A stretch of 64,000 nt of DNA. It comes from Ornithodoros turicata. Lineage: Eukaryota > Arthropoda > Arachnida > Ixodida > Argasidae. Shown here piece after piece: positions 52,660-63,412 of the stretch (position 1 is the stretch's first letter; each line of letters begins with the position of its first letter). The notes under the pieces are model-generated. The model saw nothing but the letters and a program-made list of their open reading frames with translations, was not told the origin of the DNA and did not search any database. The translations under genes and the position numbers were made by a program. The stretch covers positions 65,246,879 through 65,310,878 of the forward strand of contig NC_088201.1 in the NCBI RefSeq assembly GCF_037126465.1. Reading direction: 5' to 3'.

Positions 52660-54065
52660 TTTTGGGCGAACCGCCGACGGAACGAAAACCAAAATTTTAT
52701 GCTCCGGAGGGAAACCGAAAATATGTTTTCGGTTTTGGGTTCAAATGAAGAAATGAACTATTTCGCCCTCAAGGGTACGTAACGCAAGACCTCAAGTGCA
52801 CAATATACGGCATCCCTTGGTGTTATAGTAGGATACTCCAGCAACCTCACATTACAACAATGTGCCAGAGCGCAAGACACAGGCTCCTTGTTTTTGTCTA
52901 TAAGTCACATGGTAGGACCTTGTAACCCTTCTCTTTATTTCTCTCTCTGTTGGGAAGAATAAAGGGGATTATTTTCGCTGCAATCAATTCTTCTTGATGC
53001 GTAACTGAACCGTTTTCTTTGAACCGAAACGAAAAACCGCTGCCCATAACTGATACGCCACCAACAGCGGCCAGCGGCAAGCTTGAACCCGATCTTTCTT
53101 GAGCTCGTCAGCTGGCGCGCGGCGCTCTAATATCCTAATGCGGGTTAGACTATGGACTGGACTGGAGCGGGCCGGAGGTTCTAGCTACCATGTGTTCTAG
53201 CAGACAATGCAGAGCGCTTCAGATATGACGTCACGTGAGAAAGGCGCTGCGTTGAGGCAAGGCCAGGAGTATTTGAGAAACATCACTGGGAATGTAGGCA
53301 GTGGAACAGTGCGGTGAATCGCATGTACGGGTCAGTTTCATAGACAACATTTTAGTGCGTTGCTGATCGACATGTGCGGATACAATGTGCGTTTGAATTG
53401 AAACACACTCGGGAAGATAATGCAACCTCAATTTGAATGACTTATTTCGTTGTTATACTTCTCACTTCAGTATCTTTTTAATGAAGATGACCGTCGCGCA
53501 TTGGCAGTGGCCGAACATCCCAAGTCTGATGGACACGAACACGACAAATGCTCGGTACCTATACCATTGGGCGCCGGTCTGGGCGGCCTATACTGGTTAT
53601 GGTCAAGATGTCCTTCGTGCCCTCTGACGCTAACAGCTGAGATAGCAAATGGTTAATAACAGAGCGTGTACAGAATAAATATCAAAATCTTTTGTTCGAT
53701 ATGTCTTTACCGACGATGTTCATAACGAACATCGGTTACCGGAATGGTATAGGTTTCAAAGAGCAAGGCTCCAAAGACACTGTCTGTTGTCACCAAGTGG
53801 TGGTTTATCCAGAATCGCAAGCACGGCTCGTGTTGGAAAAAAATTGGGGGGGGGGGGGGCATTATTACAGTTTCGTTGTAACAGATACGCAGCATCGTCG
53901 ACATGTGTCTAAACCGAAAAACCAAAGACCCCCCCCCCCTTTGTAGGAAGTGCACAGGAAAAAAAGATGGGGGGGGGGCGCCAAACATTTGGGGGTGTTA
54001 CGGGGGGCGTACTGTCACCAATGCTTTGGCCTTGTAATAAACCCTCATTATTGTTATACTCGAAA
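52660..54065. other. No gene seen
   Basis: Short frames only. Poly(G) and poly(C) runs at 53846, 53930 and 53968. Confidence 0.4.
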
Positions 54066-54260
54066 CGGACCGGGCTACTTGCAAAACGCTACACTCTAAG
54101 GAAAAAAGGTACGATTTTCTACCCATTTCGGTATATAGAGCTGCATTGCAACCACATTTCTACTCCAACCAGTTTTACCTTTTGGGTATAACTGCAGAGT
54201 AGAAACAAACTACAGAGTAGAATCTGTCATTCTACCAGCTTGGGTAGGGAATTCTACCAT
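54066..54260. repeat. GTAGAAT-rich repeat
   Basis: CTACACTCTAAGGAAAAAAG then repeated TTCTAC(C/T) and GGGTA words on both strands; resembles a degenerate MITE. Confidence 0.4.
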
Positions 54261-54569
54261 TTTCTTTGACTTTGATTTACAGTGACAAGCGCCACATGTT
54301 GTAAATTCAACTGCGGGGAAAAAAGAAGGGGCACACACGTAAATGGGATGATGACGTGATGGAAAAGAAGGAACACACACACACATGACGATGTGGTGGG
54401 TCATGAAAAGAAGGGGAAACTGTACAAATTTATATACTTTGTGAGGTACACATGCATTTTCCCCCACCGTCCTTTCCCTTAATTTGTTTTACATATACTG
54501 AGCCCTAAACAACGCGTCCTGGAGTAGCCTGTCCCGAGTAGTTTGGGACTAACATCTCCTTTTTTTCTT

Positions 54570-54579
54570 TTACCGATCG

Positions 54580-54624
<45 letters not shown>

Positions 54625-54625
54625 C
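54570..54625. repeat. (AATC)n microsatellite
   Basis: About 13 units of AATC. Confidence 0.95.
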
Positions 54626-54710
54626 TGTGCTTCACATAGTTTATCGTTGCATTAAAATAATATTTACATCTGGCACGCGTACAAATTGCTACTCAATGAA
54701 CTGAGAGTTA

Positions 54711-54782
54711 AATGGTCCTAAACTGATTCCGGATAAAATAATCGGGGTAAATCGGTTTTAACCCGAAAAAGTCAGATCCTAT
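54711..54782. repeat. Fragment of the hAT MITE at 14799
   Basis: TTTTAACCCGAAAAAGTCAG then ATCCTATA parallels the right end of that element. Confidence 0.65.
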
Positions 54783-55240
54783 ACGTATTCCTGGCTGTGC
54801 GTCCCTCGTCGCCTCCGCAGTTGACATCGTTCATTTCACGGTTCCCCTCCCGCTAGTATTTGCTCTGTCAACGTCTCCTCCCGTGCTCACAAAACAAAAG
54901 CTTTCGTGGGATGTGGCCGAATTAGTTTTGGTTGGTTTGGTGGGGTGGAAGAAAAAATAGAAATGACTGTGCGGAGTTCATGAAGAGGTCTGACTACTAC
55001 ACCACTTCGCGTAATTGGAAGAGGAAAGGAAATAAATGAAAGAAATAAAGAAAGACACGGAGACCCCAGAAATCACGTTCATGGTCGCAGTAAATCCACC
55101 AACTTGGCGTCTGTAAAAAAACTCACAAAAGCTTACAGCGCATGGAGAAGTTTGATGGAAGGCCAGAGACCCGGATCTGCGCCTCGTCAACTTATCCTCT
55201 CAATCTCCGAAACAAGCAAACAAACAAGAGGTCAGCTATA

Positions 55241-55590
55241 CAGGGTGTCTCATTTAAATCCCCCGGTTAAATAATTCGCGAATGGGTGCACCAATCGAAG
55301 AACTTTCTTTTTTACAAGTATCTGTCCGATACCACCTACAAGCCGCGCAACGTGTGAATGAGGGCGAGGGGCTCAGTACTTAAATAAAAATTGAAAAGAG
55401 TTTTGTGAAAAACATGACTTCTAAAGCAGGGCGAAGTCGGCATTAAAATGGGTACTACCCCTTTTGGGACCTTCGGTGGACACCTTTTAGAGAAAAATTT
55501 GCCACCGAAGCGAGTCATTCGTTGCAGTAATTAATTGGTTTGGCAGTAATTTGAAGCGCAAAAGGACGCTCTTCCACTCCCTTATCCACC
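55241..55590. mobile_element. CAGGGTGTCTCATTTAAATC element
   Basis: Same family as 56118 and 63595-63913: ACAAGTATCTGTCCGATACC, GCATTAAAATGGGTACTACC, GGACACCTTTTAGAGAAAAA. Preceded by TA; the right end is not closed by an inverted CACCCTG. Confidence 0.78.
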
Positions 55591-55614
55591 AACGAATTAC
55601 GTGTTCTTGAGCTT

Positions 55615-55736
55615 ACTTCGGCCCCAGAAACCCCGCGCGCCTCAACCGGACACTTTGTTGCATTTCTTCTTCCTTTTACCTGCAAATGCAAAAAAGTGTC
55701 CGTTTGAGACGCGCGGAGTGTTTTCTGGGGCTTACT
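55615..55736. repeat. Hairpin with GCCCCAGAAAC / GTTTTCTGGGGC arms
   Basis: CGCGCGCCTCAACCGGACAC faces GTGTCCGTTTGAGACGCGCG, a strong stem of about 45 bp around an about 30-base loop. Confidence 0.78.
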
Positions 55737-56117
55737 ATATTACCAAAATCATTCTCTGCTCTTCAAAGTATTTTATGATGGAATCGGCGGGGGGGGGGGG
55801 GGGCTACATGTATATACTCGAATCAGATGAGGTGATATTTTAAATTACCACATCGGATAACGTAATTGAGAAAATTCTATGTCTCGTGAGTGCGATAGAC
55901 GGAAGAGTTTCAATACAACTCCCGCACGTCATAGTGCAACGCTCTTATGCTCCAACAGGCAACTACATAAAGATGAAATTTGGGGTTCGCATTTCTCAGT
56001 GTAACGATACACCAAATCTTTACGGGCAAAGAAATACCAGCAGAACGTAGATTTGCATTTTCAGTGCAGTTTAAAGCTGCAGTTGCGTTTCTCCTAACAC
56101 CATTCACACGCAGTATA

Positions 56118-56490
56118 CAGGGTGTTTCAGTTAAATCCCGGGGCTAGATAGTTCGCGAAAGAGTGCACGAATCGAAGAACTTTCTTTTTTACAAGTATCT
56201 GTCCGATACCACCTACAAGCTGCGCACCGTGTGAATGAGTGGAACGCGCTCATTAAATAAATTCAAAGGAGTTTCGTGAAAAACATATCTTCTAATGGAG
56301 GGCGCCGTCGGCATTAAAATGGGTACTACGGTACCCCTTTTGGGACCTTCAGTGGACACCTTTTAGAGAAAAATCTGCCACTGAAGCGGGTCAATTGTTG
56401 CAGTAATTAATTGGTTTCGGTTTACATATGTTTGTCGCGACTGGTCGCGGCGAAGCGCAAAAGGACGTAATTTATTGGTGGATAAGGATA
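56118..56490. mobile_element. CAGGGTGTTTCAGTTAAATC element
   Basis: Head as at 63913 (inverse). The end region GAAGCGCAAAAGGACG and TTATTGGTGGATAAGG is shared with 55560-55590. Confidence 0.8.
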
Positions 56491-58790
56491 ACGAGGTATT
56501 GGCTTTTCTTCGCCTATGCATTTTTTTTTTTACATTGCCGTTACCAAACACGAAAATCGCAACATCTTCGAAACAACTATTGGCAATGACATCACCTCCC
56601 AGGGAAGCTTTTCCTTGCGTCTTTATGACTCCGGAGAGCAGCCGGTCAACAACAATACGTTGTGTCGAAATACGCATTTTTTTTTTTCCCACAGAGATCT
56701 CAAAGATGAGCCACAACGCCCACCCTACGTCTGTAGACGACAGTGAAAACACGGGGTAACCATCGAAACGGGCTCATGCGTAACACTTCCGCGATTTCTT
56801 TCGCCCCCCCCCCCTTTTTTTTTTCCATTTTCCCGTCTGCATAGTGATTTTCCTCTCAGCGAACACCGCAGGTACACGCACTCGGGGAAACCTTTGGGTG
56901 AGTGAGAAAACGGTTTGGGTCGCTTTCTCTTCGCACACTTTTGTTGCGGACGAACCTTCCACAAGCACATGCCGAGCGGCCGCAGCAGCTTCGATCGTGC
57001 AGCCAGTGGTCACGAATACACGGCATGAATATATTACCCAAAGACGATACGCGAGCGTTGGGAAAATGCGTGGCTGGGATCTTTTGACAGATGTACAGCT
57101 GTACATAATGTCTTTGTGGGTGAATAGAATTGTATGGGTATAGTTTCTGGCAGATAGCCATCGAATGGGTATACGTATTATCAACGATGCTACGTTCCTC
57201 TTGGATTATCTCAAAAGAAAATTGCTACGGTTCAAACTGAATCTGTTTTGATGTTGTGCACAGTCCAGAAAGCCTTGACTGCACGCCGGCATAATACCTT
57301 CACCTTTATGGGATGTCTCTACAGTTAAGTCTGGTGCAGCGATTACTGAATTTTCTACTCTAACGGACTTGACAAATAATTGCGGAATGATAAATGCAAC
57401 TTTGCTCCTTACGAAGTTTCCGCTGCAATGTTCAAAGTATGAGATACTAGTAGGATGGATGGGTATATGAACAAACATATGGAGGTACTAGCGTATGAGA
57501 TAGGTCGTGCAGCAAATCAATTTATTCGCCTTTGTCACATATTAGGCAGCCTATCACCAGTGATAAAATGACCTATCAACCAAATTGAAATTGAAATCAC
57601 ACCGATTGAGTCGTGGGTTCGCCCTGTCCCTCTTTCATAGACAACTTTCTTCATGTTCGCAAAAGCACGCTTTCTGAAAAAAAAAAAAAAAAAAAAAAAA
57701 GAAAAAGAAAAAAAAGAAGGAAAATTTCGTTACAAATCAAATGTTAATTCAACATCAAAGTGCCACGAAGCCCTTGGCAACGCGACAAATATGTCTCTTA
57801 CGAAATAACGTGCATGTAGCCGTGCATGTAGTGCATGAATGGTTTCGTATCTAACGTTGAAAATTGGGTCCGAATTGCCTTCTTGTTAGGGGGACGGTCG
57901 GAAGCACTCTACGGTCGTGGTGGTGGTCACGAAAAACGAAGCACTCTACGAAAACGATACGATACATTGCGCTGTCAAATCAAAATTCAGCAGTGTGATG
58001 TCGGTCACTGCAAAGGAATAGCGCCAGTAACTTATCGTGTTTTTGGAACCGTTACTGCAAATACTTTCCGGTCTGCTAAAGCTCGCTTCTTTACACCACG
58101 AAAGAAATAATGTAAACGACAGCAAGGAGTGTAAGTGAAAACATGCCATCCAATTACCGCCAGTTACCCGCAATACTGAATATTGATTAAGTGTTTGTGT
58201 ATCTACTCCAGAGGGTGTTACCCATGGCAACACTGTTTAGCACGGATGCTTACGTATAGGTTCGATATTCCACTTTGATGACAACGCATCTATATTACGC
58301 CGAAGGTACTCGCGGATATGAATACTTGCGGATGCGGAGTGGTCATAACTACGCTGCACTTCCTTTTTGTTCTTTTTTACAGTTAATTAAAAAAAAATAG
58401 TAGCACCTGAAAGCGAGCAAGGAGAGGAAGATGCATCACATTGTGTTCGTGGTTTAGTGAATGCCGTTTATCTATTGCCCAGTAACTCATACAAAAAATA
58501 AAAAAAAGATCATTTTATATGCATCACATAGAATATGTCTATCGAGAGTCATACTACATCGCTGCCAGACAAAAGTAATATAAGCGAGGGCATAACACCT
58601 TCGACTGCGACTTTCCTCGCCAAGAATGTTCCAACGGGCGGTTGTAATGACGCGACACAGCGCAATGTCTGCGTTGCGGTTGGTGTTTCTCTTTGCTCCA
58701 TTATTGATGATAACAGTGGTGGTGGCATATAGTAAAGAAAGATATGTGTATGTGATCCCCATTTAGCGGGAGGGCAGTAACTCTAGAGCG
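56491..58790. other. No gene assigned
   Basis: Frames at 56774-57184 and 56844-57143 overlap on opposite strands and lack motifs. C-run near 56805; A-run of about 24 near 57678. Confidence 0.35.
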
Positions 58791-59033
58791 ATTATGCGTG
58801 CGAGCGCACATGGCAAGTGAGGTGTTAAAATGATGACTCCTGCTCTGCTGCCAGCCGAGGCAGGCAGGCCGCTCGTCTACCCAACGTTACCTCCCTGCAC
58901 TATGACCAGGTGCTAGTGAACTAGGGGCACTAAAGTGGGGCAGACCAATGACATGACGATCCGCGCTGCCGCGATTTTTGAGATTGCGGTTCGTTCCAAA
59001 TTGCTGTTTCGTTCGCGCATAAATCGTGAACTC

Positions 59034-59083
59034 ATCATCATCATTTAAATAACCCACCATCACTCATCATCATTAAAATAAAG
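59034..59083. repeat. ATC-rich tail
   Basis: TCATCATCATCATTT, ACTCATCATCATTAAAATAA: probably the 3' end of a LINE copy whose body (58800-59030) is not recognised. Confidence 0.5.
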
Positions 59084-59491
59084 TTGTTGATGTTGTTGAT
59101 TCTGCTGTGTCTGTCGTCTCTCCAAGCTACGTTAGGGTACGACGTATTCGAGTTCTCTGCGTCTCACCTATCATCATCATCGTTGGCCGTGAAATTCGCC
59201 TCGTCAGGAAACTCCAACGGAATAAATGAATTGGAGCTTCAGGACCATCGCTTTTCTTCAAGGCAAGCAAGATGCATCCGAGAGCTCACTTTCGAAGAAT
59301 GCTTGCACGAAGCGTATCTAACGAACAATTTTACGGCCGGACGGTTCCTAAAGTGCGCGTGCCTTTCCGTCCTCGTCGCCATTGGAGCAGTGAGCCGTGC
59401 AGAAACGGAAAGAGTACCGCAATTCGATAGGCATTTACGGCGTCAGCATTGTTTTTCACGGCTTTCCGTCGTGGCTTTCTATTTATGTTAG
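59084..59491 (+). CDS. Unassigned ORF with signal-peptide-like start
   Basis: A 135-codon frame. The start MLMLLILLCLSSLQATLG looks like a cleavable signal peptide, followed by a Ser-rich stretch and Cys-containing CIRELTFEECLHEAYLTNNF. No family recognised. It begins inside the end of an ATC-rich repeat, which argues for chance, and its 3' half overlaps other open frames. Confidence 0.22.
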   Translation: MLMLLILLCLSSLQATLGYDVFEFSASHLSSSSLAVKFASSGNSNGINELELQDHRFSSRQARCIRELTFEECLHEAYLTNNFTAGRFLKCACLSVLVAIGAVSRAETERVPQFDRHLRRQHCFSRLSVVAFYLC

Positions 59492-59728
59492 GAATGAGCC
59501 AACCGAATCCGCGAATCATCGAATGCTATACAGGCAGCGATTCCATATTGGGAAATCCGAATGCCAGTGCCCAAAACGGCGAATCGAGTCTTTCGAATCC
59601 ACCAACCACGTTTGTTTGTGTGTTTCTAAAATTGGCGCCTCCGGAGTCCGCCGAAAGCTTGATTGGCTTTCGAATTGATTGGCAGTTGGCACCAAAAATA
59701 TCCCGATTTGAGGAAAGTGTCGAAAAAG

Positions 59729-59988
59729 TACACTCTTAGAAATGAACTTCACCGCATAGCACACTCCTACTCCTAGCCAACCATCATCTCGAACGATATC
59801 ATTATCTGCTCTAATTTGTCGAAAACAGGAGGCGTACGCCCTTTTTTGTGACACTTATGCTGTCCATAATTGTCACAGAAAAGGCGTACGCCTCCCGTTT
59901 TCAACAAATCAGGTCAGATAACGATATCATTCGATATGATGGTTGGCAAGAAGCGTGCTATGAGGTGAAGTTCATTCCTAAGAGTGCA
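59729..59988. mobile_element. Hairpin MITE family A, full copy
   Basis: TACACTCTTAGAAATGAACT to TTCATTCCTAAGAGTGCA. A small duplication CTCCTACTCCTAGCC in the left arm. Confidence 0.88.
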
Positions 59989-59994
59989 CGTCTG

Positions 59995-60030
59995 TACGCC
60001 GCTCATAGCCACAGTTGCTTCGCGGCGCTA
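59995..60030 (+). repeat. SINE 3' fragment
   Basis: GCCGCTCATAGCCACAGTTG then CTTCGCGGCGCTAACAC, as at 23590 and in the inverse of 37420-37460. Confidence 0.65.
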
Positions 60031-60329
60031 ACACACACACAGAAAACACAGACGCAGCACATGTACGGAACAGCAACGTAATTCCCCTGTCGAGCTTGTG
60101 TGGTAAGTGAAATGATGATTGTATTGGAAAGGGATTCACCCTTATAGAATAGACGAGAAAATGTTCACAAAAATCGAAATACGATACTCGAGACTTTATA
60201 CAAAGAAGGCCCGTTTCCGCTATAGATATAACAGCTCATCAGCTGCGGTTACGTGAAAGCGACAGCACGCGCATCGTACCCACTTATCCCACTGAATCGT
60301 CTCCCACCAAGCCACCCAGAGGGGTGAGA

Positions 60330-60752
60330 TTAATGGATGCGATGGCTTCTGTCGCCTTCGCGTAAACGCGCCCATTGTCCGATACTCATCGAATATCGTT
60401 TCCCACTTCCGGCAATATAAGCCCATACACATAAATCTCCAATAGCTTCTGAGTCGGTCGCAGCATCGTACCCAAGAAACATCTGGCCCTTGATTGCTAT
60501 CGTGTGCCGCTCGTTAGCACAGGTGCCTATTTTTATAGTTCGACATGGTATTTTTTGGCCCCTATATATGACGATCGATTCCGATGAATGACACTCATAG
60601 CCTCTTCTCGTTATGCTGTCCGACGTTGTGAGGATCTGGTTGGGATGCCAATTACGACAACTACCATCACAGCGGTCGGATGACGAACAGCATAATTCTG
60701 TGTTTGCGAAGTACGACGGTTTGTCCTGGCTCCTCGCGGCTTCGAGATACAA
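60330..60752 (-). CDS. Unassigned cysteine-rich ORF
   Basis: An open minus frame of about 140 codons without an ATG at its upstream end (it opens within a foldback terminus at TTG). Nine Cys lie in LCCSSSDRCDGSCRN, YECHSSE, IPCRTIKIGTC and GDLCVWAY; WHPNQILTTSDSITRRG and GQMFLGYDAA look like folded protein. Composition and Cys spacing do not look random. It could be an exon of a secreted protein, or an old viral or retroelement fragment interrupted by the foldback. No function is assigned. Confidence 0.4.
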   Translation of the reverse strand: MYLEAARSQDKPSYFANTELCCSSSDRCDGSCRNWHPNQILTTSDSITRRGYECHSSESIVIYRGQKIPCRTIKIGTCANERHTIAIKGQMFLGYDAATDSEAIGDLCVWAYIAGSGKRYSMSIGQWARLREGDRSHRIH

Positions 60753-61572
60753 TGTGTTTCACCTAAAGTGATAAAAAATTCTAACTGGCGACGAACTCAC
60801 CGGAGGATTGTGGGACTTCTGGCAATTACCTTCTGGGAGCTTTTGCCGCCATTTAGGAAGGCTTTGGAGAATTTTGAATTGAGGGAAATTTATTTTTCAA
60901 TTGAACTTTGAAAATTGCCAAGCGAACTTACCTTTTTTTTTAACAGAAATATGAAGTCCACCACAAATAACCACAGACCCAACAAAAACTATGCACAGTA
61001 TAGCAACAGAAATCGTCTAAAAATCTGTAAAAATTCCGCTTTAGTCCCGCCTGCTTGATTGCCGCAAAGAAGAGCGCATGGAAGGTGCATGGAGAGGAAG
61101 CCTCTTGTTTAGCCTTTTTTTTCCCCGCTTTGACCTTCATGCTGGTGACAACCGTCTTATCGCAAAGAAAACAAAACAATCCTATTATCACAAAGAAGGC
61201 AAAACAAATGAAGGCAGGGACACTTCCTCCTCTAGACGCGCATTTCGCGCGCGCTTCTTTGCGTAAATTAAGCAGGCGGGGCTAAAGCGATTTTTTTTCG
61301 ACTATTTCTGTTGCGATACTGTGCATAGCTTTTGTTGGGTCTGTGGTTATCAGTGAAGGACTTCATATTTCTGTAAAAAAAAAAAAAAACAGGTTTGCTT
61401 GGCAGTTTTCAAAGCTCAATTGAAAAAAATTAATTTCCCGCAATTGAAAGTTGTCCAAAGCCTTCCTCAATAGTGGCAAACGTTTCCTGTAGATAATTGC
61501 CGAAAGTCCCACAATCCTCCGACGAGTACACCGCCAGTTAGAATTTTTTATCGCTTTAGGTGAAACACCCTG
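60750..61572. mobile_element. Long foldback element, 823 bp
   Basis: The left GTTTCACCTAAAGTGATAAA and right TTTAGGTGAAACACCCTG are inverse, and pairing continues (ATTCTAACTGGCG; CCACAATCCTCCG; AATTGAACTTTGAAAATTGCC) inward to GAAATATGAAGTCC. TA on both sides. The left terminus has decayed from CAGGGTG to CAATGTG. Confidence 0.88.
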
Positions 61573-61635
61573 TATAACACAGTCAACCCTCGGTTTACAA
61601 ATTCTTTCTCTTTATGAACCGTGTCTTCTGGGACA

Positions 61636-61673
61636 CAACGTGCTATGCGGTGAAGTTCAGTTTTGAGAGTGCA
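61636..61673. mobile_element. Hairpin MITE family A, right-end fragment
   Basis: AACGTGCTATGCGGTGAAGT then TTTGAGAGTGCA only. Confidence 0.7.
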
Positions 61674-61820
61674 GGAGTAGCCGGCCCTTTTTCACGGCCA
61701 CCACATATATTTTTTTCTGACACCAAACTCAGCCAACCAATGCAGAGCCTTGTACAGTTTAGTATTGTAGACAATACCAACGATAACTGATACTAATAAC
61801 AAAAACAACAATTCAATTAT

Positions 61821-62038
61821 CGACTCTTAAAAATGAACTTCACCGCATAGCATGCTCCTAGCCAACCATCAACTCCAATGATATCGCTATGTGCCCTGAT
61901 TTGTTCAAAACGGTAGGCATACGCCTTTTTTGTGACACTTATGCTGTTCATAATTGTCACAAAAATGGCGTACGCCCCCCGTTTTCAGCAAATCAGGGCA
62001 GATAACGGCCCATTTGAAGTTCATTTTTAAGAGTGTGT
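61821..62038. mobile_element. Hairpin MITE family A, right arm shortened
   Basis: CGACTCTTAAAAATGAACTT to TTCATTTTTAAGAGTGTG, with the right arm jumping from CAGATAACG to CCCATTTGAAGTTC. Confidence 0.86.
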
Positions 62039-62114
62039 ATGATGATGTCATAGAACTGATACGAAAGGGCTGCACAATCTATATAGTTATTATTTATTCA
62101 ATCTAAGCATCGTA

Positions 62115-62189
62115 AACACTCTTAAAAATCAACTTCACCACACAGCACGTTCCTAGCCAACCACCATCTCGAATGATATCGTTATCTCC
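62115..62189. mobile_element. Hairpin MITE family A, left-arm fragment
   Basis: ACACTCTTAAAAATCAACTT to ATGATATCGTTATCTCC, then a GTTACTT-type repeat begins. Confidence 0.8.
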
Positions 62190-62199
62190 ATAGATCGAG

Positions 62200-62775
62200 A
62201 AGTTACCCGTCAAAAAGAACTTGTTACAAGTTAAATTACCGTGTGAAAAATGTAACTAAGTTAATAACGAAGTTCTTCGGCCTGAAATGTAACTCGCAGT
62301 CACGGAGTTACTTTAAAAAAAAAAGAACGAGCTACTTCCAAGTTACTTCGGACACAAAATAGCACAACACATGTGCAGCGCGCGTGAGCAGTTGAGTTAG
62401 ACCTTGAGTTGCCTGCGGAGGACTGCAGCACGCTTAGATCGTTTTCGTTTAGGTCCAACAGTTCGAACGCTTTGCATCTTATTCCATGTGGGCGAACAAT
62501 GGTTCAGCTTCATTTCAATGGCAGCGGTTCTTACTTCCTGAATAGAATACTCTCATTGATTGAATATCACGCTTTATGGCATAGACTACCATGAAAGAAC
62601 CGGAGAGAAAGCAAGAAAATATGTGTACGTTTGTGAAAAGCGAATTAAAAGTGACATGGAGCTTAGTTTAAGTTACTTTGGCAAAGTTACCTGAACAAGG
62701 AACCAATTCCTCAGAAAGTTACCACGGCGCAAAAGTACCGAGTTAAGTTATAAGTTACCGAAAAAAGGAACTTAG
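62200..62775. repeat. GTTACTT-type repeat
   Basis: AGAAGTTACCCGTCAAAAAG, GAGTTACTTTAAAAAAAAAA and AAGTTACTTCGG at the left; AGTTACTTTGGCAAAGTTAC and AAGTTATAAGTTACCG at the right. Confidence 0.58.
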
Positions 62776-62776
62776 C

Positions 62777-63025
62777 TACACACTCTAAAAACAGAACTTC
62801 ACCGCATAGCACGCTGTGCGCCAACCATTGCTACGAATGATAGGGTTATCGCCCCTGATTCGAGGAGAGCGTACGCCTTTTTGTGGCAATTTGGATATAT
62901 GATAATTGCCACAAAAGGGCGTATACGCACTCCTCTATCCTCGTATCAGGAGCGATAGCCCTATCATTCGTGGCGATGGTTGGCGCACAGCGTGCTATGT
63001 GGTGAAGTTCTGTTTTTAGAGTGCA
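62777..63025. mobile_element. Hairpin MITE, divergent subfamily of A
   Basis: Both arms are complete and inverse, but carry GCTGTGCGCCAACCATTGC and GAATGATAGGGTTATCGC where the other copies have GCTCCTAGCCAACCATC. Ends ACACTCTAAAAACAGAACTT and TTTTTAGAGTGCA. Confidence 0.88.
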
Positions 63026-63049
63026 GACCTGCAACGAGTTACCTCCAAC

Positions 63050-63307
63050 TCTGGTTATCTCCCCTGATTTGTTGAAAACGGGAGGTGTACGGCTTTTTTT
63101 GTGGCAATTATGAACATCATAAGTGTCACAAAAAAGGCGTACGCCTCCAGTTTTCTACAAATCAGGGCAGATAACGATATCATTCGAGATGATGGTTGGT
63201 TAGGAGCGTGCTATGAGGTGAAGTTCATTTCGACGCCCACTTCTGTGCGGCCAACAACGGCGAGCCTATCCTGCCATCACCCCCCCCCCCTCATTTCTAA
63301 GAGTCTA
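63050..63307. mobile_element. Hairpin MITE family A fused to the family B unit
   Basis: Family A from GGTTATCTCCCCTGATTTG to GTGAAGTTCATTTC. It then switches to GACGCCCACTTCTGTGCGGC, AACGGCGAGCCTATCCTG and C10, and ends CATTTCTAAGAGT. Confidence 0.82.
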
Positions 63308-63412
63308 GGCACTCCCAATGACATAATCGCTGATAATTTACCTTCATCCACCAATAACCTGAAACGCAATCAGACAAGCAGTACTGACTTCGGTTATTTT
63401 ACTTTTGTTCTA

